From the NCBI GenBank assembly GCA_903915315.1, contig CAIWSO010000106.1:1-8137 (forward strand): 8,137 nucleotides of DNA. The letters run 5' to 3'. Under the pieces are notes generated by a model. It searched no databases, was not told the DNA's origin, and saw only the letters and a list, made by a program, of their open reading frames with translations. Of this stretch, positions 1 to 5,850 are shown piece after piece; positions within the stretch are counted from its first letter, which is position 1, and each line of letters opens with the position of its first letter. This DNA is from an uncultured Spartobacteria bacterium. Its GTDB lineage: Bacteria; Verrucomicrobiota; Verrucomicrobiia; Chthoniobacterales; Terrimicrobiaceae. A program made the translations under genes and the position numbers.

Positions 1-237
1 CACCTTCCAAGCGACGAGCGCCCCTTCCGCAAGATTGGTCGCAAGCAGTGTCTGGCGCACCCTGCGAATCGTCCCAGCTTCGAGCATCGCGCGAATCCGT
101 TCAAGAACGACAGGAAGTTCAACGCCGCTCAGACGCGAGATTTCCTGGAATGGCTCGCGGGAGAACCCCGAGATCTTATCCTCAGAAATGGACAAAATGC
201 GGGAGTTAATAGGATCTGTATGCTCGGTCGGAATCAT
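1..237 (-). CDS. Winged-helix protein of the AsnC/Lrp or siroheme-decarboxylase (AhbA/AhbB) type, 3' part missing
   Basis: Reading the minus strand from the ATG at 237 gives 79 codons with no stop up to the window edge, so the C-terminal part is missing. Residues about 12-62 look like a winged helix-turn-helix: SREPFQEISRLSGVELPVVL followed by a recognition/wing segment ending GTIRRV. The fragment ends LVAWKV. This pattern (R-PF, a helix-turn-helix, G-IRR, then L-VAWKV) is the layout of AsnC/Lrp-like N-termini and especially of the AhbA/AhbB haem-pathway decarboxylases, which share that fold. An in-frame TGA at 259-261 lies upstream with no other ATG between, which fixes the start; no clear ribosome binding site is seen. 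It diverges from the permease gene at 363. Whether it is a DNA-binding regulator or an enzyme cannot be decided without the C-terminal half. Confidence 0.7.
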   Translation of the reverse strand, partial: MIPTEHTDPINSRILSISEDKISGFSREPFQEISRLSGVELPVVLERIRAMLEAGTIRRVRQTLLATNLAEGALVAWKV

Positions 238-261
238 GAGTTCGAGAAATTTGCCCGATCA

Positions 262-301
262 CGCTGTTTTCTGCAATTCAATCCAGCACCAAGAAACAGC
301 G
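262..301. repeat. 8-bp inverted repeat in the divergent spacer
   Basis: CGCTGTTT at 262-269 is matched by its exact reverse complement AAACAGCG at 294-301, with 24 bp between. It lies wholly between the divergent winged-helix gene and oppB. It could be a spaced operator or a leader hairpin for either transcript; no function is demonstrated. Confidence 0.5.
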
Positions 302-303
302 AC

Positions 304-316
304 TTCCGAATCGGAA
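304..316. promoter_or_regulatory. Operator-like palindrome between winged-helix gene and oppB
   Basis: TTCCGA-A-TCGGAA is a perfect palindrome with a one-base centre. It sits 46 bp before the oppB start, directly upstream of a weak promoter-like pair. An odd-centred palindrome with almost no loop is more like a protein-binding site than an RNA hairpin. Its place beside a gene encoding a winged helix makes an autoregulatory operator a natural guess, but that is inference. Confidence 0.4.
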
Positions 317-319
317 AGC

Positions 320-348
320 TTGTGATTGGGGGATCGTGTCTGGATTAT
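320..348 (+). promoter_or_regulatory. Possible sigma70-type promoter for oppB
   Basis: TTGTGA (320-325) and GATTAT (343-348) each match 4 of 6 consensus bases and are 17 bp apart. They lie just ahead of oppB and just downstream of the palindrome at 304-316. The match is weak. Confidence 0.25.
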
Positions 349-362
349 AGGTAATACGTGCC

Positions 363-1283
363 ATGATTTCTGTTCTAGTGAAACGCCTGCTCTCTCTTTT
401 TGCGGTCTTGTTCTGCGTTGTCACGATTACGTTTTTGCTAATACGGATTTCTCCGGGCGGGCCGTTTGACGGAGAAAGAAAAATCCCCCCAGCGATCGAG
501 AAGCAACTTCTGCAGAAATACAAACTCGATGGACCGCTTTGGCAGCAATATGGAGGTTACATTGCCGATCTGCTTCGTGGTGACTTGCGACTCTCGACAA
601 AGTATCGCAACCGTTCGGTCAACGAAATCTTGGCACAGACTTTACCTGTGACCCTGTGTCTGGGTGGAGTGGCATTTGTGTTGGCCTCCATCGGAGGGGT
701 TTGGCTTGGCGCTTTGGCGGCGATGCACAAGCAGACATGGCGTGATTATTTCTCGATGTTCATCGCCTTGGCTGCCATTTCCCTTCCAGCCTATATTGTC
801 GGCCCGTTGCTGATACTGGTTTTTGCGCTCACTCTGGGGTGGTTTCCAGCAGGTGGGTGGGGGGGAGCCTCGCATTTGATTCTGCCGACACTCACGCTGG
901 CTGCACCCGCGATGGCTGTAGTCGCCCGACTTATGCGTGGCAGCATGGTGGAGACACTGGGGCAGGATTTCATTCGTACGGCGAGAGCCAAAGGGTTGAG
1001 GGAGGGAAGCGTGGTGTTCCGTCACGCCTTGCGCTTGGCGTTGTTGCCCGTTGTTTCGTATTTGGGACCGCTGGCGGCTCATCTTCTCACGGGCTCAATC
1101 GTGGTGGAGACGGTTTTCAATATTCCCGGCGCAGGGGGCTTTTTTGTGCATTCGATCCTCAATCGTGACGGCTTCCTCCTTGGTGGAATGGTGATCGTCT
1201 ACTGTGTGATGCTGGTGATTTTTAACCTCGTTGTCGATGTGGTCTATGGCTACCTCGACCCGCGAATCCAAGCCGATGTCTGA
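363..1283 (+). CDS. OppB/DppB-type peptide ABC transporter permease
   Basis: This is an inner-membrane permease of a dipeptide/oligopeptide (or related) ABC importer; it would pair with the OppC-type protein encoded next. The 306-residue length is normal for the family. A first membrane helix lies at about residues 9-28 and further hydrophobic segments at about 95-120, 131-157, 171-190, 229-250 and 272-294. The cytoplasmic EAA loop that docks to the ATPase reads ARAKGLREG followed by FRHALR at about 208-224. The C-terminus (GYLDPRI) is typical of OppB/DppB. The ATG at 363 begins directly with the expected N-terminal helix, though no Shine-Dalgarno sequence precedes it. It is the first gene of its row, so no substrate-binding protein gene stands upstream in the usual place. 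The substrate cannot be told from the permease alone. Confidence 0.93.
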   Translation: MISVLVKRLLSLFAVLFCVVTITFLLIRISPGGPFDGERKIPPAIEKQLLQKYKLDGPLWQQYGGYIADLLRGDLRLSTKYRNRSVNEILAQTLPVTLCLGGVAFVLASIGGVWLGALAAMHKQTWRDYFSMFIALAAISLPAYIVGPLLILVFALTLGWFPAGGWGGASHLILPTLTLAAPAMAVVARLMRGSMVETLGQDFIRTARAKGLREGSVVFRHALRLALLPVVSYLGPLAAHLLTGSIVVETVFNIPGAGGFFVHSILNRDGFLLGGMVIVYCVMLVIFNLVVDVVYGYLDPRIQADV

Positions 1284-2172
1284 TCCGCGTATCCTGCACA
1301 AATTGAAAAAAAATCCAGCGGCTTGCCTCTCGGCTGCTTTCTTGGGATTTGTGATTTTGGCCTGCATTTTTGGTCCATTTTTGATGTCATCGACTTTGGG
1401 TGAACCGGGGCCGAATCAATATGCGCCGCCCTCCCTTGAGCACCCCTTCGGCACCGATCTCAATGGCCGCGATGTCTTGTATCGTCTCCTCACGGGGGGG
1501 CGTATTTCTCTGCTTGTGGGGTTTTGCGGTGCGATGGTGAGCCTCTTTATTGGAACAGCTTGGGGGCTTGTCGCAGGATATGCGGGTGGGCGAGTCGATG
1601 CCCTCATGATGAGACTCGTGGATATCCTTTATTCTGTCCCTCGCCTGATTTTTATTCTCATTGCGATCAATGCTTTTAACTCGAGTCTTCAGGTCTGGGC
1701 TGCATCTGTTGGCCTCGAGTTCCTTGTTCAGTCCTCCCGTATTGCTATTCTTATCGTCACTCTTGGTGTGATCGAGTGGTTGACGATGGCGCGCATCGTT
1801 CGGGGCCAGGTTCTGTCTCTGAAGTCGCGCCAGTTTGTCACGGCGGCCCGTGCGCTTGGGCAATCCCATAGCCGCATTCTGATCCGACACCTTCTTCCGA
1901 ACCTCGGTGGAATTATCCTGATTTATCTCACGCTCACCATTCCTGCAGTGATCATTGACGAATCCTTTTTGAGTTTTCTGGGGCTTGGTGTTCAGGCCCC
2001 GCAGGCGAGTTGGGGGTCCCTCCTCGCGGATGGGGCCGGCGCGATCAACCCTGTTCGCAGCTTTTGGTGGCTCCTCGTTTTTCCCGCCTCGGCGATGGCG
2101 AGCACGTTGCTGGCGCTGAATTTTCTCGGTGATGCGCTTCGCGATGCAATGGACTCACGCGTGCGATCCTGA
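1276..2172 (+). CDS. OppC/DppC-type peptide ABC transporter permease
   Basis: This is the second inner-membrane permease of the same importer, 298 residues long. After an N-terminal helix (about 16-36) comes the family signature HPFGTDLNGRDVLYRL at 56-71, then several membrane segments. The EAA loop is ARALGQSHSRILIRHLLPN (191-209), and the C-terminus FLGDALRDAMDSR is typical. I chose the ATG at 1276 rather than the in-frame one at 1231, because it overlaps the oppB stop as ATGTCTGA (the usual translational coupling) and leaves a normal-length N-terminus. No ribosome binding site is seen, as expected if ribosomes re-initiate from oppB. The two ATPase genes (oppD/oppF type) that usually follow are absent; sufT comes next after 58 bp. 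Confidence 0.93.
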   Translation: MSDPRILHKLKKNPAACLSAAFLGFVILACIFGPFLMSSTLGEPGPNQYAPPSLEHPFGTDLNGRDVLYRLLTGGRISLLVGFCGAMVSLFIGTAWGLVAGYAGGRVDALMMRLVDILYSVPRLIFILIAINAFNSSLQVWAASVGLEFLVQSSRIAILIVTLGVIEWLTMARIVRGQVLSLKSRQFVTAARALGQSHSRILIRHLLPNLGGIILIYLTLTIPAVIIDESFLSFLGLGVQAPQASWGSLLADGAGAINPVRSFWWLLVFPASAMASTLLALNFLGDALRDAMDSRVRS

Positions 2173-2230
2173 ACTCATTTCCCCCAAATTCCCTCGACAG
2201 CACTCACTAGGCTCAATAGTTCTCTACGCC

Positions 2231-2770
2231 ATGCATACCCAAGGAGATATTTTGCTGACCCGCGAATGCGATGCCGTTCAGATTCCAAGTGGACACCCGA
2301 TTGTTCTTCCTTCTGGGATGTCGGTTGTCATCACCCAGTCTCTTGGCGGCACTTTCACTGTAGCCACGCCTGGCGGCCTCGCTCGCATCGACCTTAAGGA
2401 TGCTGACGCGCTCGGTCTCGATCCGGAAAAGGGTATCGAAAAAATCAAAATCGAAGGCAGCCAACAAGAGGCCGTTTGGAACCAATTAAAAATGGTTTTC
2501 GATCCCGAAATTCCCGTCAACGTTGTTGATCTCGGGCTCATCTACGATTGCCAACTGACAACATTGGACGATGGCAAAACGACGGTACTGGTGAAAATGA
2601 CTCTCACGGCTCCCGGTTGCGGTATGGGCCCAACGATCGCCGCCGATGCCCGCAGCAAGATACTTGCGCTCGAGGGCATCGAGGATGCCGAGGTCGAGTT
2701 GGTGTGGGATCCCCCATGGAATCAAGCGATGATTAGTGAAGCCGGCAAGATGAAGCTTGGGATCATTTGA
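2231..2770 (+). CDS. sufT: SufT-type Fe-S cluster assembly protein (DUF59/MIP18 family)
   Basis: SufT proteins help mature Fe-S proteins in the cytoplasm. This one is 179 residues, the usual length. The SufT-specific N-terminal part runs from LLTRECDAVQIPSG (8-21) through TQSLGGTFTVAT (35-46) to the ARIDLKDADALG segment (51-62). The DUF59/MIP18 domain follows: DPEIPVNVVDLGLIYD (91-106), MTLTAPGCGMGP (123-134) with the conserved Cys130, and VWDPPWNQAMISEAGKMKLG at the end. The reading frame is open further upstream to 2129, but that extension overlaps oppC and matches nothing; the ATG at 2231 gives the family N-terminus. The gene lies 58 bp after oppC on the same strand, with no convincing promoter in between, so it may be cotranscribed. 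No other suf or isc gene is visible. Confidence 0.9.
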   Translation: MHTQGDILLTRECDAVQIPSGHPIVLPSGMSVVITQSLGGTFTVATPGGLARIDLKDADALGLDPEKGIEKIKIEGSQQEAVWNQLKMVFDPEIPVNVVDLGLIYDCQLTTLDDGKTTVLVKMTLTAPGCGMGPTIAADARSKILALEGIEDAEVELVWDPPWNQAMISEAGKMKLGII

Positions 2771-2774
2771 TCCC
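2759..2774 (+). other. Perfect hairpin enclosing the sufT stop codon
   Basis: GGGATCA at 2759-2765 and TGATCCC at 2768-2774 are exact reverse complements with two bases between. The sufT TGA (2768-2770) is inside the 3' arm. A run of seven T follows at 2783-2789 but starts 8 bp after the stem, too far for a standard intrinsic terminator. It may still slow RNA polymerase or protect the mRNA end. Confidence 0.5.
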
Positions 2775-2795
2775 AGTTGCCGTTTTTTTAAGAAT

Positions 2796-2834
2796 GCTTG
2801 AGTGTGAGGCCCGACGTCTTCCTTAAGCTTTTTT
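2796..2834 (+). terminator. Probable intrinsic terminator after sufT
   Basis: GCTTGAG (2796-2802) pairs with CTTAAGC (2822-2828) with one G-U pair. An inner stem GAGG (2806-2809) with CTTC (2818-2821) closes an 8-base loop. Six T follow directly at 2829-2834. It ends the oppB-oppC-sufT row on the plus strand. Confidence 0.55.
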
Positions 2835-2842
2835 CGGTTTCG

Positions 2843-2860
2843 AGCCTATCGTTTTAGGCT
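2843..2860. other. Small hairpin in the sufT/corA convergent spacer
   Basis: AGCCTA (2843-2848) and TAGGCT (2855-2860) are exact complements with a 6-base loop. No T run follows on either strand. Function unknown. Confidence 0.35.
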
Positions 2861-2873
2861 GGCAGTTGAGTGT

Positions 2874-2895
2874 GTCCCAGGGGTTTGCCTGGGAC
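2874..2895 (-). terminator. Strong GC-rich hairpin just after corA, lacking a T tail
   Basis: GTCCCAGG (2874-2881) and CCTGGGAC (2888-2895) form a perfect 8-bp stem with a 6-base loop, 9 bp after the corA stop codon. Neither strand has a T run after it, so it is not a classic intrinsic terminator. The position suggests 3'-end protection or a non-canonical terminator for corA. Confidence 0.4.
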
Positions 2896-2904
2896 GTTGA
2901 GGTC

Positions 2905-3894
2905 TCACCATTTCCGGACTTTTGAAATCCAGAACACGCCGACCGCAGAACCCACGGCAAGGATGTTAATTAAAAAGAACGGCCAGAACTGATTTTCCAT
3001 AGGAACGGGTAACCGTACGTTCATGGAAAAAATACCCACCACTAAATTCGCCAGCATGATGGCGATCGTCCAAATCGTAAATTGCTTGATCAGGACGTTG
3101 AGATTGTGGCTCACGATGGAGGCTCTTGCGTCCATGAGGCCGGCGATAACTTGCGAGTAGATCTCTGAGCGCCGAAGGCACTGTTGGTTCTCAATCACGA
3201 TGTCCTCGAGCGTTCGGGTTTGATCATGATCGAGGCCGAGTTTTTCCGCACAGGACTTCATTTTGTCAAATAATGCGCCGTTCGAGTTGATCGCGTTCAG
3301 GATGTAAACCAAACTTTTCTCCAGAGCGAACATGTTAAGCAGATAGCGGGTTTCCATCGAAGTAATGATTCTCCGTTCGAGGGAATCGGAAAGCATGTTG
3401 ATGGCTTTCAGGTGGCCTTCAAAGTGGTTGATGCTTTGATAGAGCAACCGAAGGATCACGTCTTGGATGCCAAAGACTCGCAGGGAGACTCGGCCTTCGA
3501 AGAGCGGTGCATCGTCAGGCATGACAACGACAAGACGATCCTCATACAGAAATATGCCGGTCGAAGTCATCTTGAGTAGAAAGTTGTCATCAGCGGAAAA
3601 GCTCTTCGGACGCTTGAAAATGATGGCCGCATGGTCGGCTTCAAATTCCAGACGGGACAACTCATCGGGATCCAGCGAAGACTGCAAAGTGTGGTAATCG
3701 ATGTTGTAGTATTCCATCAAGTCCGCCTCATCTTCGATCGTCGGGCTATTAAAAACGATTATCTGGGCCTCATCGGGGTCGCAGCGCACCACGGTGCCGG
3801 CTTCTTCCGCCACACGGAAATAGGTGCGCAGACCTCCACGCTGCTTGCCTATGCCGGCATCCGGTGCCGACTCGATTTCCGCAGGAATGGTCAT
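2905..3894 (-). CDS. CorA-family Mg2+/divalent cation channel, GMN replaced by SMN
   Basis: CorA proteins are homopentameric inner-membrane channels that take up Mg2+ (or Co2+/Ni2+). This protein has 329 residues in the family layout: an N-terminal cytoplasmic alpha/beta domain (about 1-145), a long helical stalk (about 145-270), and two C-terminal membrane helices at about 272-290 and 303-323, ending in the basic tail KVRKW. The pore-mouth motif after the first helix, normally GMN, reads SMN (residues 290-292). The ATG at 3894 is preceded in frame by TGA AGG, so translation cannot begin further upstream; an AAGG lies directly against the ATG, closer than a normal ribosome binding site. The gene diverges from the esterase gene across 118 bp and converges with sufT. 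Membership of the family is clear; the ion preference is not. Confidence 0.88.
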   Translation of the reverse strand: MTIPAEIESAPDAGIGKQRGGLRTYFRVAEEAGTVVRCDPDEAQIIVFNSPTIEDEADLMEYYNIDYHTLQSSLDPDELSRLEFEADHAAIIFKRPKSFSADDNFLLKMTSTGIFLYEDRLVVVMPDDAPLFEGRVSLRVFGIQDVILRLLYQSINHFEGHLKAINMLSDSLERRIITSMETRYLLNMFALEKSLVYILNAINSNGALFDKMKSCAEKLGLDHDQTRTLEDIVIENQQCLRRSEIYSQVIAGLMDARASIVSHNLNVLIKQFTIWTIAIMLANLVVGIFSMNVRLPVPMENQFWPFFLINILAVGSAVGVFWISKVRKW

Positions 3895-3988
3895 CCTTCA
3901 ACAATCTGACGATTTTCCAAAGCTCGTCGATCTGAATTTTGCTGAAAGATGGGGCGCTTTTCGCCTCTGCGCGGCATTGCCACCCTGT

Positions 3989-4006
3989 CACACTCCGTTT
4001 AGTGTG
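3989..4006. promoter_or_regulatory. Inverted repeat directly upstream of the esterase start
   Basis: CACACT (3989-3994) and AGTGTG (4001-4006) are exact complements separated by 6 bp, ending 6 bp before the ATG at 4013. A promoter-like TTGCCA (3977-3982, 5 of 6) lies just upstream, with only a poor -10 (TAGTGT, 4000-4005) 17 bp on. If that promoter is real, the repeat would overlap it and the mRNA would be nearly leaderless. Operator or hairpin; speculative. Confidence 0.35.
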
Positions 4007-4012
4007 TTATTT

Positions 4013-5104
4013 ATGAGCCAGATTCGATTTCAAGTCGTCCCCCCGATCGATCGCCCAGAATCCCCGGTTTTCATCACCGGAAGTCACCCTGGACTTGGTG
4101 CGTGGAAGCCGGATTGCGCTCTCAAGCTGGATTGGAAACCTCCCTTTCATGTCGGCGAGATCGAGTCCGATACAGGTCATCATTTTGATTACAAAATCAC
4201 GCGAGGAAACTGGGAGACGGAAGCCGTGGACGCCTATGGCCATGTGCCTGGTAACTTCTGTCACGAAGTCTGGCTCGATGCCACTCGCCACCACACGGTA
4301 GCGGATTGGAAGGACCGCTATAGTGGACGTCTCACGCATGAGCGAATCCACTCACGTATTCTAGCGGGCACGCGAGACCTGCTCATTTGGCTTCCGCCCA
4401 GCTATGGCAGTGATTCGCTCCATCGCTTTCCGATTCTGATTCTTCATGATGGGGACAATGTCTTTGATCCAGCTACGAGTGCGATCTCCTGTGTGGACTG
4501 GGCTGCGGATGAGTGGATCAAAGTCCTCTCCCGGCGTGGTGCCCTTCCAGAAACCATTGTTGTTGGTGTTTGCCATCCGGAAGGCTTTTCTGATGACAAT
4601 GCCTCTCTTCGGGATTTCGATCTTTCCCCCGAGTTGAGCGGGTCCGCTTACGCACACTTTATTGTCGACGAACTCGTGCCTCACATGGATGCCCATTATC
4701 GGACGATTCCCAAGCCGACCGCCCGCGTGCTTGGCGGTGCATCACTTGGTGCCTTGAATGCCTTTCATGTCTCCCTCAATCATCCTGGGGTTTTTGGCGG
4801 GTTTGTTTGCCTATCGACGTCTTTTGAGGATGTCTCCCATTCCGTGCCCGACCGCTCCGCTCTCTTGCTTGCTCTCGCTGAAAAATCAAGTTTGGATCCA
4901 GTCACCCGCATGTATTTTGACTATGGTGACCAAGGTCTGGATGAATGCTATGAGGGGTATCATAAAATCCTTGGCAGTCTTTTTCGCGAGAAGGGGTGGA
5001 GAGACGGGGAGCAATTTCTTATTCAGAGGATTGCCGGCGGATCCCATAGTGAGATCTCTTGGCGTAATCGTCTCGGGGATGCGCTCGTTTTTCTTTCGAG
5101 GTAG
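4013..5104 (+). CDS. CBM20 starch-binding module fused to an esterase-family alpha/beta hydrolase
   Basis: The 363-residue protein has two parts. Residues about 3-100 look like a CBM20 starch/glycogen-binding module: PVFITGSHPGLGAWKP with Trp31, then FDYKITRGNWETE with Trp67 at the usual carbohydrate-stacking place, closing with VADWKD. Residues about 105-363 are an esterase-D/enterochelin-esterase-like hydrolase: LLIWLPPSYG, PILILHDGDNVFD, then the nucleophile elbow GGASLGA with Ser244. An acid is likely at Asp303 or Asp306 (FDYGDQG), and the catalytic His is likely His345 in GGSHSE. Esterases of this type cleave acyl or siderophore esters; the substrate here is unknown, though the CBM suggests something bound to alpha-glucan. 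The ATG at 4013 starts just before the CBM; the open frame reaches 3824 but would overlap corA. No signal peptide is seen, suggesting the cytoplasm. No Shine-Dalgarno sequence. Confidence 0.85.
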   Translation: MSQIRFQVVPPIDRPESPVFITGSHPGLGAWKPDCALKLDWKPPFHVGEIESDTGHHFDYKITRGNWETEAVDAYGHVPGNFCHEVWLDATRHHTVADWKDRYSGRLTHERIHSRILAGTRDLLIWLPPSYGSDSLHRFPILILHDGDNVFDPATSAISCVDWAADEWIKVLSRRGALPETIVVGVCHPEGFSDDNASLRDFDLSPELSGSAYAHFIVDELVPHMDAHYRTIPKPTARVLGGASLGALNAFHVSLNHPGVFGGFVCLSTSFEDVSHSVPDRSALLLALAEKSSLDPVTRMYFDYGDQGLDECYEGYHKILGSLFREKGWRDGEQFLIQRIAGGSHSEISWRNRLGDALVFLSR

Positions 5105-5112
5105 ACCTGCTT

Positions 5113-5637
5113 TTACATTTGTTTGTAGTGAAGGCTCACCCGTTGCAAGAAGTCGGAGTCCTTTTCTGCTGTATACAAAAATAATCGAAGAGACATGTAT
5201 GCCTGTGCCCATTGGTATCCGGTCAGGGATTGCTTGATATCGTTCTCGCGAGTCTTCTCGTTGGCAACAAGGCGACCGTCCCCGTATTTGCTATCAATAT
5301 TGTTTTTGGCACCATCCCAAAAATCATTGCTCCTCGCCGAATCCCACTCCGCGCACCCGTATTGAAGCTCGATTTCCGAGAGAGCGTCGCTGTCAAAATA
5401 AAACAAGGCTTTCAAGAGGTGCTTTTGGGGGATCCCCTCAACTTCAACCGCGGTTCGACCTTTGAGGTCTTTGCGTCCCACGATTTTGGCTTTGGTACCC
5501 AAGAGGATCTTCTCGACACTTTTCTGCGACGCACCCCACGTCATTCCAAAAGGAGGCTTCATCTCTTGAACCGCCGATGCTTCCCCTGCGACCAAGCACA
5601 GTATCGCAACCAAAATGGCAAAATGGGATAATCTCAT
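5113..5637 (-). CDS. Small exported protein of unknown function
   Basis: I do not recognise a family. From the ATG at 5637 the product has 174 residues. It begins with a clear signal peptide: MRLSHF, a hydrophobic core of about 11 residues, and a likely cut after Ala22 (GEASA before VQE), giving a mature periplasmic or secreted protein of about 152 residues. The mature part opens PPFGMTWGASQKSVEKILLG, a layout (aromatic-Gly-x-x-Trp-Gly followed by a helix) seen at the start of many small exported bacterial proteins. It has a single Cys in the mature part, so no disulfide of its own. The frame is open to 5709, but an upstream start would bury the signal peptide. The stop lies 8 bp from the esterase stop, tail to tail. 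A 9-bp inverted repeat lies upstream of the start. Confidence 0.75.
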   Translation of the reverse strand: MRLSHFAILVAILCLVAGEASAVQEMKPPFGMTWGASQKSVEKILLGTKAKIVGRKDLKGRTAVEVEGIPQKHLLKALFYFDSDALSEIELQYGCAEWDSARSNDFWDGAKNNIDSKYGDGRLVANEKTRENDIKQSLTGYQWAQAYMSLRLFLYTAEKDSDFLQRVSLHYKQM

Positions 5638-5662
5638 CACAGTGAACAAATGAAGATACAAC

Positions 5663-5707
5663 GGCAATACTCGGTCGTCTCGAAAAAAATCCATTAAAAG
5701 TATTGCC
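5663..5707 (-). promoter_or_regulatory. 9-bp inverted repeat upstream of the exported-protein gene
   Basis: GGCAATACT (5663-5671) and AGTATTGCC (5699-5707) are exact reverse complements with 27 bp between. The spacer contains seven consecutive A. It starts 25 bp upstream of the ATG at 5637. On the minus strand the far arm overlaps a TTGGCA hexamer that resembles a -35 box, but no matching -10 is seen 17 bp on. It could be a paired operator or a leader hairpin. Confidence 0.45.
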
Positions 5708-5850
5708 AACGACAGGGGAATGAGTGAACTATATTACTTGCAGATGTGGTCGTGATTTGGTGGACATCCTGTAGGCAGATCCTCAGGTAGTTTGAAACCC
5801 GGCAGTCGGGAACAGGCCTCGATCCCAGTGCGTTAATAAATAGTAAAACC

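Noticed and set aside
642..1082. 146-residue minus-strand open frame
   Set aside because: It lies entirely inside oppB in antisense; its composition is not protein-like and oppB is a clear family match.
1387..1890. 167-residue minus-strand open frame
   Set aside because: Antisense shadow of oppC, highly charged with no recognisable domain.
3824..4012. N-terminal extension of the esterase frame
   Set aside because: It would overlap the corA 5' end and adds no signal peptide or known domain before the CBM20 module.
5099..5127. Short palindromes between the convergent esterase and exported-protein stops as a terminator
   Set aside because: The stems are only 4 bp, one with a 2-base loop, and have no proper T tail.
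4758..5237. 159-residue plus-strand open frame
   Set aside because: It runs in another frame across the esterase gene and into the exported-protein gene; both neighbours are better supported.
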